DNA from: Haliotis asinina
Lineage: Eukaryota > Mollusca > Gastropoda > Lepetellida > Haliotidae
Direction: 5' to 3'
Length of the DNA: 64,000 bases
Assembly (NCBI RefSeq): GCF_037392515.1
Contig: NC_090290.1
Coordinates: 17,249,753-17,313,752 of the forward strand
Under the pieces are notes generated by a model, which worked only from the letters and a program-made list of their open reading frames with translations, was not told the origin of the DNA and searched no databases. Position 1 is the stretch's first letter; each line of letters begins with the position of its first letter. The position numbers were made by a program, and so were the translations under genes. Positions 43,204 through 55,200 of the stretch are shown in pieces.

Positions 43204-43249
43204 ATCGAGTCTTACAGCACTTTATTCTGAAATAAGTACATGATAAAAC

Positions 43250-43425
43250 AAATGAGTGAGTGACTGAGGTTTCATACCGCTTTAGCAATATTCCAGCTAT
43301 ATCACGGCGGGGTGTACCAGAAATTGCCTTCAGACACTGTACCCATTATGAGGAATCGAGCTCGGATCTTCGGTGTAACCAGCGACAGATTTAAAGACCA
43401 GGATACCCTAACGCCCTGACCACAC
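43250..43425 (-). repeat. SINE-B copy
   Basis: Includes gcaatattccagctatatc, ggaatcgagctcggatctt and a degenerate head. Confidence 0.8.
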
Positions 43426-43429
43426 CAGA

Positions 43430-45370
43430 GCATCGAATCGCTAGTAACAGTCATTTCTACAGAAACAATAGGTGAGAAAAAATAAGGAGCAAGTTCTGGG
43501 ATATGTTATAACACGAGTATCCAGACTATATCTCAATCCAATGTTTTGCAACATGCCTGATCCGTCCCTCAAAACGTATAACGGACAGAAGCAGTTAGGG
43601 ATATATGTAAGTTTTTATATTATGGATATTGATCTATCTATTGATTAACACACCGCTAAATATCAATCATAAAAATGGCAATATCCCTAACTTACTTTGT
43701 CCAGTATATACGAAGGGTATTTATTTGTATTACCCACGTGGTACTTCGTAAAGGTGTGTCATAACACATTCGTGTGATTTGATTGGCTAATACGTGAACT
43801 TTGCCATTACTGGTACTACTTTCATCTCTCATTCCATTCATGATTTTCATTCGTTTTCACACCTGGGAGCATGTAAAACGAAAATACTTCTGTGGAATTA
43901 GATAAAATTTATTTCATTTAGTGTGGTTACTAGCATTATCTTCAATTCTATGATAACTCATGTTTCTGTAATAAACACGAAAATAAAACAATCTATAAAA
44001 ATATGTAAACAAATACGTCTAGTAGGCCTCTCATGAGTTTAAACAAATATGGCGTCGCCCGTAAAAGTTATTGAATTCGTCAAAATTGACGGACAATTGG
44101 TTGGAAGAGTTGTGAATGTTATCAAGAGATTGAATACCTTCTGCGTGTATGTTGTCAGGACTGCACAGTTACACACAACATCAAAAGACGAGCGGCGCTC
44201 TTGTATCTCTATCACTGCCACTGTCAACCGCATCCATTTCCTCACAAACATATTGTCACTGCCATGCCTCCCGTGGTTTCTTATGTAGGGGTCAAAAGCA
44301 CTTCCCAGAATCTGAACACAATAGGCTTGAAATCGTCTTCGTCCGAGGTTGTAGGCTGTGTTTTCAGACCCAATGTTCGGTGGTGTCTTCAACATAAACA
44401 TCGAATCTCGACAAGTGGGAATTCCAAGCCGAGATGAGAAGGCTTCACTGGCATCCTGCGCAAAGCGTCGCCTGATTATTTACAGTAACTCGTCTCCCGA
44501 TGAAGAACATTAAGCTCAGCTATTTGAGACAGACAGTTCCCTCTTATTCACATTCATCTTTGCTGTTGAGTTTGCCGCGCCTAGATAAATGCTCCCTAGA
44601 ATCTTCGATTCTTCTTTGTGAACACTTCTCAACATGACGACTAGGCCGACTGATCTTCGCAAATGATGAATTACATTATTGCTTTTGAAAACAAATCCTC
44701 AACTAAAAAGAATCAAATTTTGATTACGACTTGAGTCTGTCTTAATTTGTTTAATTTCTTGTGATTATGGGCCGTTTTGGAAATACATTGCCACTACGCA
44801 GCGTATGTTTTCCTGACATTCCAATCAGCAATATGATGTTATTAATCCGCGTTGCATGGTTCTATATAGGAAAGCAAAATATTGCTTTATTTTAACGATA
44901 TTTTCACTTTTTAGAACGTGGGTAATAAATAGGATACAAAACTCGTTCCCCTTTCATATCAAGTTTATGTCCCTCGTGAAAGAGTTTGGTTTGTCACTCA
45001 CTGAAGCTCGTGACAAACCAAAATTATTTCACTCGGGACAAATGGGTGACAAATCATACTCACTCAATATCACCGGAGTCGGGTTACAATGACATACATG
45101 TACCAACTCAGTTAGTCTGTTCGTTGCTGTTGGTCGCCATTTGTGACAAGTATGGACTGATAAAGAAAAGCGCTTCCGTAAACCAATGACAAAGTGTGGG
45201 TGTTAACATCACCAAATGGTGCTACGACTGCATTTAGCAAGCCAATGACATCGTGCAGGAGTTGGTCGCCCCAGCGGTTCGACTGCCGTAAGCCAATGAC
45301 AAAATATGGGATTTGAGATCACCTTAACGCTACACTGCTGAAAGCCAATAACACAATATGGGAACTGACT
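43430..45370. other. Stretch without supported genes
   Basis: Overlapping small frames at 44040-44440 on both strands show no recognised domain. 44990-45340 contains repeated aagccaatgacaaa words. I can assign no gene here. Confidence 0.35.
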
Positions 45371-45620
45371 GAGTGTGCGAGTTTATTTTTACGCCGCACT
45401 CAGCAATGAAAAATCCAATGTTATTGTGCCTATTGTTTCAGCAACAAACTATGGCCGTATATCTGACAAAACATACGTGCGCGTTATAAATCGCTTTCAA
45501 ACTGTGATACCCTGACTTGAAGGGGCAGTTATAGAACTGCTCCGTATTATAAAAATAAGAATAAAACAACACGTATTGACAGTTTTATATTCCGACATTG
45601 TCCGAGTTTGGAAGCATTGA

Positions 45621-45760
45621 TCAACCGATAGGCGAGCACAACAAATGCGTGCACTGGAATTGGCTGTTGCTGCACGTGCAGGTGTTGCACCCATCAGATG
45701 CCCTGACCACCTGCCCGTTGGTGTAGTACTTGTTGGTGGCGATATCATAGCATGCGCTCC
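45621..45760 (-). CDS. Domain 5 and stop of six-Cys protein
   Basis: Acceptor actccttccag. Encodes Cys...GCNTCTCSNSQFQCTHLLC then SPIG and TGA. The fifth domain lacks the Gly between Cys4 and Cys5. Confidence 0.75.
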
Positions 45761-46248
45761 CTGGAAGGAGTGATAATAACATTAAGTTAGTTGTACCCGT
45801 TGCGGGAGTCTGTATCATCACTGGACGGTTTAGTCCAGATCACGTACATACGACCGGCATAAATCTGGGCATGGCGTATACGTCATAGTGAGTGAGCGAT
45901 TGAGTGTACCTTTACGCCGTACTCAACAATGCTCCAGTCATATGGCGTCGGTATGTTAATAATCGAGTCTTGACCAGAAAAGGCTTGCCGCCCCGGTCCA
46001 AAACTCTCCATCACTTCTGATGCACTACATTCTCTTCATATACAGCATTTGTTGGTTGTTCAACGCCGCACTGAACAATATTCTAGCTGCGCGGGGCAGA
46101 CAACCCAGTGATCAACAGTATCAGCACTGATCTACGATTGGGATACGATGACGTGTTAAGCAAGTGTGCGACCCTGACCACCCGTTCCCGTTAGCCTGGC
46201 TTAGCTGAAGATCAGTTCTAACCCGGGTCAGTAGTAGTAGTCGTAGTC

Positions 46249-46285
<37 letters not shown>

Positions 46286-49200
46286 AAGTAGTGCTGCTAG
46301 ACACATATTAGATGATCCTGCGCACTAAACGCATTTGTGACAAGAGAGGCGGTACAACGACTTGGGCGAGTACACTTGGCCCTACATGTAGTTTGACGAT
46401 TATGCACGTGCAATACATGCTAACCGTGACATGAAATCAACACCGCTACTGATTAACACCTGTCTCGCTACTGTTTTAATAATACTGTCTCAATACTGTT
46501 AAACAGATTTCAGTTGTAGTAAAAAAAATGTCCAAGTTAGGAAAACATGGGCAAATAGTTCATTTTCAGGCAAGGGAGATAGCATACAATGTTATCATGT
46601 ATATGGATAAAACTTGTGCAACCAAAGCAGATTCTCTTTTAAAATGTAGCCTTGCTACTGGACTCTCAACGGCAACTTTAAAGCGCATTAAGGAAGAAAG
46701 TGGTAGGAGTGCGAGTGGACCTACATTTATCAGTCCCACCAAGTTGCGCAAACCCAAAACTTGCACTTACAAACTTGATGATTTCGACCGGTGTGCAGTC
46801 CGTCAATTTGTACAAAGTTTATATGTCGTAAAAAACACACACACAACAATTTTGTTTAAAAAAACAGGAAAATGTCATTTGCTTCGTGAAATGGATCGGT
46901 GGTCCTAAATAAATTTGCTCAGTATTTTGTGTTGATTCAATTCGTTGGGATACCTGTTCCCAAATCCACAGGGGCTTGTAACGCTGAAAACTGACATCAA
47001 GGTATCTATTGTCCCGAATAGGGTGTAAATACTATATAAAGGACTTTATATTATTACTACTATATAAAAAGACTTTATATAGTAGTAATACCCCCATTCG
47101 GCACAATATATACCTTGATGGCAGTTTTCAGCGTTACAAGCCCCTGTGCCCAAAATCGAGTGAGCTATAACAATTAATGCGTGAAACGCACGGGGAAAAT
47201 TAACTTCTCGATATTTATCAGACAACCTGTCTCCCTCTTGTTTCAAGTGGATCGTTCTGTGGGGCGTTCCCAAGTATGCAAATAGGGGTCATTTGTCAGG
47301 TCGTGGATCATCTTATATGTGTTTACCTAGTAGTATCATCAGTATACAATTTTGTACATAATAATATGTAAAACATCCTTACAATTATGGGAGGGAGAGG
47401 GGTCATTGACCTTAATTACTTTGTACTGTACGTGCTTCTATATAAAAATCACCATCTAGTCATACAATATGAAAAGTCCTTACCCTTACTTGTTTAGTTG
47501 CAGGTGAATATTACCAATCTCGGTGATTAAACAGACTCATCCTTATAAAAATCAAGCAAAGCACTTTGCAGCAATAGTTATGTTTTCCAAATACCATTTT
47601 CGACTTGATATTGTTTTTAAATATCGCGAGGGATTCTATTCATGTGACCAAAAGACTCTTATACAAACGTCGACAATGATTTCTCATTCAAACAAGTTCA
47701 TGCTGTACCCACCTGTGCCCGTGTTGCACTGACGGTTCGTGCAAGACAGAATACCCGTGCTGCACGTGCAAGTGTTACAGCCATCCAGCGATGTGTATGA
47801 GTCGCCATCGTTGTGAAACAGGTGTTGAGTGTTGTCATAGCAAGTACTTCCGGTGTGCGAGTTTCCGCCGGGATGGAGGTTAACTCCTGAAAATCGATTC
47901 CAGTGAGTGTGTGACAGTTTAGAAACTTCAAACAGTGTCAGAAAAACATTTTTCAAGTGCCAGTTTCATTTTAACACTTCAATGGCCGGGTTGAGCTTTA
48001 TCCCATTGCATGTACATGACGCGAGTAGGGGCGGTGGGGTAGCCTAGTTGTTTAAGTGTTCGCACGTCGAAGACACGGGTTCGAATCCCCACATGGGTAC
48101 TGTGTGTGATTATTGCTAAAAGAAACGTAAACTCACTCACTCACTCACCCGCGTGTCAGTGAAGCCCAAGTCAGTGCAAGTCATACTTTACCAATTTAAG
48201 GAATGCCAATTGCAATGTTCTGTGATGGTGCTGAGAACTCTACAAATATTAGCAGAGAAAATCAGTCATAGGTTTCAGGTAAAGGCACACGAGGCGACAT
48301 TCCCAAAGGAAATGTAGCTCGACTTTCATAGGTTTCTGTCATAACAAGGGTGTAGCAGGCAATTTGCTCTTGTGGGCCGGATTGGTAAAACTTTATATTT
48401 CATCTGCATTAAAATATTACAGAAAAGGGAACGTCCCATAAATTGTTACCAGTTTAATGCATTTACAACATTTTATAAATGCTGGTAAACTTTAATATTT
48501 TGGAACGACTTGTGTGTGTCATAATTCAAATTAAGTAGTTTTGTGCTAATATCTACGTTCGATATATGTGTTTAATATCATGTTGTACAGAAGTGATACG
48601 GAAAGAAACCAATGCCTGTCTGTCTATATTTTGACAGGATTGGCAGTTTGAATTACTCAGCCTTTTCAGCAACAATCATGTTTGAGCCGGGTGTTTTTGT
48701 CACAATTGTAGTTACGTCCCAGGCATAATGAAAAGCCACAACTAATCACAGAGACCTTTTGAAGACTTTGTCGGGGGAAAGCATTCAGGGAAATGTCGAA
48801 CGCATGCAGAGAAGTCAGTCAAGAGGACAAGTGATTAAGTTTAGTTTTACTCCACGTTCAGCAATATTCCAGCAACACCACAGCAAGTGACAACCAGAAA
48901 TGTGCGACACATATTGTACCCATATGAGGAATTGAACACGGGCCCTCTGTGTCACGAACGAACACTTTAACCGCCAGGCTAGTTTTCAAATTTCAAAGTT
49001 TCCGATTCACAGATGTTCATTACCTATATTCAACCCAGAACCTTGTCCTGTGCACGTGTTGTGCGTGCATGCAATATTCCCGTTGGTGCACGTGCAGGTG
49101 TTGCATGCGTCAGATGACCGGTACGTTTGACCGTTCTGGTACAACTGAGATGTCACTGGGTCAACGCACGTGCCTCCTGCAGAAGTTAGAAATGCAGATG

Positions 49201-52200
49201 AGAAAATGGCGCTTATATTTGTGCAAAACTGCACTTAAATCATTGTGAATGCATCGCAAAGATGAAGATGAGAATCAGTGATGCTCTTTCTTAAATACTT
49301 TGAACTAATTGAACAAAATCGATTTTGTCCTTAAGATGAATTTAACCTGAGGAACACGTCCTGATTCCAGCACGAATTCACGAATATAGCAATGTGCGCG
49401 TGTGGATTACTCCGTAATAATGATTCAGTTGATTCCAGCAATATCGTTGGGGAAACCAAAAATGGGCGTCATACATTGTACCCAGGTAGGGTGTCGAACA
49501 CGGTCCTTTGTCGTGACAAGCAAACCCTTTGACCGCTTGGCGACCCCACTGCACCCACAGGCCCTCGTGTCATTGCGGGGATTAAAGATTTTTTTTCAAA
49601 CTAAATTTTGAGATGACCCCCAAGCTGAAACGCTGTACTGTGAAGAGCTTCAAGTCGGGGGCATCTCCAAAGTTTTTTATTTTTTTTAATATCTTTAATC
49701 CTCGCAGTGACACGAGGGCCTGCGATTGCACCTACAACGATACTACCTCCAGTCACATTACACATCCCACAAGATGGGTGACAAAAAAGGTAAATGACAA
49801 GCAGCACTGTATTTTTTCACATCGCCGGTTAGGATAGAAACGTTAATTTCCCACAGGCGCTGCAGCCATTGGTGTAAATGGGAATCGTCTTTGTGCTTGT
49901 TTTCATTTTGACGCTTCAGTGGCTATTCGCGGGTTGTATTAGTAAAGAGGATACTGCAGATCACAGCCCCACAGGCAACGGCACCCCAATCACTTTCCAT
50001 ATATGGAATGTACCAAAGCTCTGTACATTGAAACTTGTCGCACGCGGTGTTGTGGGTCTTTGCCGAACTGGTCACTTTTACCAGTGACCCCTTTTACATG
50101 ACTCAAAGGGTTTTGCTTAACTTAACGTTCGGTCGGTAGAGGGCGCGAAAGTCGATATAATGCAAAGTTGCATTAATTCATTCGAACTGTTTCATGTCAT
50201 ATAAAAACTTCAATACTTACTTTCTTCGAATAAATTATATGGTAGCTCCTTTTGGGATGATAGTTAGTATCAATGAAAAAAAGAAATGCAATGTTGATTT
50301 TTGAGAAATGTGGCATGATAATGTGCCCTAAAAGTAACGGTGAAACTTTCAGGCATCGAACACGGACCTTTGAACAAAAGTCCAAAAGTCCAAAGATCAC
50401 AGCAGTTGACGCCACAATGTACATCGACGTTCAACATGGGACCTCGGTGTAACGGGTGAACGCTTGAGACGCTTGGTAACAGGTAACCACTCATTTTATA
50501 CTACCACTTAGATATATTTGGAATTTCACAAAATCCCATTTTACCTATGCCTTGTACTGTGCACGTTCTGTGCGTGCACACAATGTTCCCGTTAGTGCAC
50601 GTGCAGGTGTTACATCCGTCAGCAGACGGGTATGTTTGGCCGTTCTGGTACAACTGAGACGACACCGGGTGCACGCACACACCTGCTGTAGAAGAGAGAA
50701 AAATATGTTACTGGACAAGTAGGAAGGAGCGAACGCTTTATCCAACGGGCTATCCTGCTGCCCTTCACAAATAACTATTAGGTTATGACTGTGATCTACT
50801 TTTTTCAAATCTGACATTTTAAAAAATGAGGCTATAGCAGTAAAAAGTAAACATCGTTCAAGGTAATTATTTTTTCTCAGCAGTCGATCTCAGAGCTCTG
50901 AAAGAGTAAATTTTGATATCGAAACCACAATGGTTATTTTCAAGGGTATTTAGGGAACGGTAGTTACTTTATGCAAAACATTATATGAATGTATTTTCCT
51001 TACGTTTGAGGCGTTTATTAAAAGTGGAGTTCAACTATTTCTATGTATGTTTAATTACACCTCATGAATGAAAGAAAATGAACTTAAAGTTATTCGCTTT
51101 GGTTGCCTCAATTGTTAAGTAAATTACACCTTGGCTTGGTTTTGATAGATATTGAGGTAACGTAACTGCAGTCTCGTTTTGATAGTTCGAAATTTTAAAG
51201 ATACACATCTAAATGACCCTCCAATCATATCGCTAGCACCAAGAACAATAGAAATTTACGGTGGATTACCGATGACGGATGGTGAGGATGACCTCACATC
51301 CGAAGGGAAGCGTTATATGTGAAAAAAAACTTTTTAAAACGCAATGGGTTGTCTCATAGGCCTACATATACTGGGTGTTTCCTTTACCTGCAATGTTCTA
51401 TATTTTGCACTGTCTTATCTTGCCAATTATGCTATGTATTTGTGTAAGCACGTGACACCGAAATAAAATATATTATATTTTTTTCTTCTTGTATGAAGAC
51501 ATCAAGCCTGGGCGAACTGATGGCGGACCACCAGAAACGGGTTATATCATAAAGGGCCATTTGGGGATGGAAAAAATATGCGAAACTGGGATTGTTTTCA
51601 GTCCAACATTTCCTTAAAATGTATTTACGTGTGCCCGGTACGGTCACGGGTCTTGTGACTGGTGCGCCTGTCACGGCTCCGTTACATGGTGTGGCGGTAC
51701 ACTGAATCCCCGTCACGGTACACACGCAGGAGTTACAACCGTCGAGGCTGCCGAACTTGCTGCCCAGAAACTCGAAGACGCCATTGTACAAGCATCCCAC
51801 GTCGTCATAGGGGAACAAGAGAAGAAGGTTTAACACAAGCAACAATGGAAGAAGTGATGGTGATATGATGATGACCAGAAGTGCGTGAGTTTATTATGTC
51901 GCCGCTTTTGCAATATTCCAGCAATATCGCGGCGTAGGACACCACAGTGGACGTCACACATTGTGCCCATGTGAGGAATCGAACCCGGGCCCTCAGCGTG
52001 ACAAGCGAACGCTTCATTTAATAGGCTACTCCACCGCCCCTAAACAGAAAGAAGAGTCTAGGTTGGGGAGTCCAGGTGTTAGGTTTAGATGTACGCCTCT
52101 TTTAGCAATATTCCAGCAATATCACGACATTTGACACCAGATATGGGCTTCACACATTGTCTCCATGGGTGGAATTGAACCCGGTAGTTCAGTGTGACGA

Positions 52201-55200
52201 GCGATTGGTTTATTCACAATAGACTACCCTAGCGTCCTACGAATGACTAGAACTGAGTAAATGAGTTTAGTTTTACGCCTCACTCATCAATATTCCTGCC
52301 ATATGGCGGCGGTCTGTAAATAATCGAGTCTGGACCAGACAGTCCAGTGACCAACAACATGAGCATCGATCTGCGCTATTGGGAATCGATGACATGTGTC
52401 AACCAAGTCAGCGAGCATGACCACCCGGTCCCGTTAGTCGCCTCTTACGACACGGATAGTCGCCTTTTCCAGCAAGCACGGGTTGCTGAAGATTTATTCG
52501 ACCCCGGGCCTACACGGGTCCGAATGAATAGAAACTACGTCTTATATATTTCCACTTTAATACTTGTGTTGGACAGCCCAATTGCCTTCGGCTCCATAAA
52601 TTATTTCGAGGTACGTCTCATGTGTTGATGATTCATCTCTTGTACAGAAAGTACAGTGAGGGAGTGATTTTACTTTTACGCCGTATTCAAGATATATGGT
52701 TGCGGTCTGTAAATAATCGGATCTGGACCAGACATTCCAGGGATCAACAACATGTACATCAATCTACGCAATTGGGATAAGATGACGTGTGTCGATCCAG
52801 TCAGTGAGCCTGACTACCCGATCCCGTTAGTCGCCTCGTACGAAACGTATGGGTTCCTTAAGATCAATTCCCACCCCGATCTACACGGATCAGACAACTA
52901 CAGACAAGATTAAGGGTCTTAGGTGCTTTCATTGTAATAATGTTTTGAGCTGCCTGGTCCTTGTTCCGCTGATAACTTGCGGTTACGTGTCCCGAAGAAT
53001 CGTGTAATCGTCTGTTCCAATCCAAGATTCAACAAGATTGTGATTCCAGGTGTCAAAATCAAACCATTGGGTCCCTCCAAGACGGCAGTCGTCTTAAACC
53101 AGCATCATTTTGGATTGGTTGTTTTGGTGTACTTTGTTGCAGCTCTCAGTGATATTCTAGCTAAACGACAGCGGTCTGTAGATGATCCAGTCTGGACCAA
53201 ATCATCACTTTGATACATGGGACCGAGGGTTCGAATCCTTGTTTCGGCCATCTCTTCCTCTGGTCTAGAATCGAATACTACTGACTCAAGGGCGGATCCA
53301 GGATGTTGGATAGAAAGGGCGTTGCACATGTATCCTGAAGTCCAAAGTTTGGGAGGAAATGCTCCTCAGGGAAAACACTTCACCCACCCCAACCTCACTG
53401 GATCTGCCTCTGTGCCCTTCTCACTCAAACATTACTTATTACTTTTTCTCTGAGCCACCAGCATCGCGAAGATCGGTATTAGGATTGGTTTGTTTGTTGT
53501 GTAACGCCGCGCTCTATATTTAATCGATTCGGGACAAGCCAATCCAGGCCTAGGTATTGAAATTATGAGCATCAATCTGCGCAACTGGGATACGATGGCA
53601 TGTGTCAACCATGTCAGCAAGCCTGACCACCCGATACCGTCAGTTGCCTCTCAGACGTATTTCCAGTGTGTGTCAGTTTGACGACGGTTATTCAGACGAT
53701 ATCTGATGTCTCCAAAGAGAACCAGCTGACTTCCGGCCTGATACGTATTATACATGTATTCTACTCTCTGAACCTCTTCCACTGTACAGTTTATTTCAGA
53801 AACAGTACTAGTATCTAACTGTATGTGTAAGGGTTTTTACCGTTTTTGTTATGGCAGCACTGCTTTCATGAACAATGTTGTAACAAATTCTATATACAGG
53901 ACTTTGTTCCTTTTGTTTTGAACACCGGGCTTCGTGAACTTGACCCCAGTTGTGTTTCTTTATTCTTAATCAGCTAAGTAAAATAACGCCCTTAAAACGA
54001 CTGTGCATTTAGTTTTGCTCTATTCTTAATCAATGTCGGAATCGACTGTATATGTTTTGGACTGGTTTCTGGGCTGATCTGTTTGTTGTTATTGGGTGAG
54101 GAAGGGGATCTACACATACTTTGATGTGTTGCGTTAAGACTGTATTCAGATTGGTATGTAGCCATATTTTGAGGACACAATGGAGGCATCTTTTGAGAAC
54201 CAAATATTCCGCACATCTTTGAGGATCTTCTGGCTCTGCAAAGACCAAAACGTTTTGAGCGAGAGAGACCGAATGCATTCGTTTTCTAGACCAAACAAAC
54301 AGGTGCCCCTACCAGGATTCGAGTCCTATAACCTCGGTCCCATGTTTCAGGTGACCTTAGGTCTCAGAAGAGTGCCGCCTTGGCGAGTCCCATTAACAAT
54401 AGCCTCGTGGTTCCTGAAAACCAATGCTAAACCTGATCTTCAGGTTTAGGATGGATCCTCAGTTTGCTACTGTGACGACCCGGGACAGTAAGTAACTCAT
54501 GCTTGTCGTTAGATGAGACAAATTATGGTCAGGTATTACGGGGATCGGGTGATCAGGTGTTCGGATGATTCGCAAGATCATAAAACATCTAAAAATTACT
54601 GCGATATGTATGTGGCCAAACTTGAATAGAATAAATTAGACGCAGCTGTCCGTATAGTGAGTGAGTGAGTGAGTTTAGCTTTACGCCGCAGTCAGCAATA
54701 TTCCAGATATATAGCGGCGGTCTGTAAATAATCGAGTCTGGACCAGACAAGCCAGTGATCAACAGCATGAGCATCGATCCGCGCAGTAGGGAACCGATGA
54801 CATGTGTCAACCAAGTCAGCGAGCCTGAACACTTGATCCCGTTTGTCCCTTCTCTTGGCAAGCATGGTCGCCTTTTATGGCAAGCATGGGTTGCTGACGG
54901 CCTGTTCTACCCCGGGACCTTCACGGGTCTGACATATGCAGGATACTCTAGGTAGGCACTCTACAATGTAGTATGGTCATGGGTTATATATGTCCGTATA
55001 ACTGTGATAGTCATGTAAGAATAAGGAAAATAACAGGAATATTAGATGAAACAGTTCGCATACCTCCATTGGCTCTTTTATCTGAAATAAAATGAAACAT
55101 CAATTCAATTGCGATTAGAGAACTGATTTAGGGGGGAAATTTTTCTCAAAACACATAGTACTAAAGTTTTTCACGTTTACTACGGTATTATGAACTGAAA

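Noticed and set aside
44039-44440. Gene around 44.0-44.4 kb (overlapping frames on both strands)
   Set aside because: No domain, no supporting splice signals and no way to choose a strand. Left unassigned.
46121-46306. Poly-Leu peptide
   Set aside because: It is a (GTA)n microsatellite read on the minus strand.
53992-54278. Two overlapping minus-strand frames
   Set aside because: No recognisable family, and they lie in an intron of the six-Cys gene. Probably old repeat remains.
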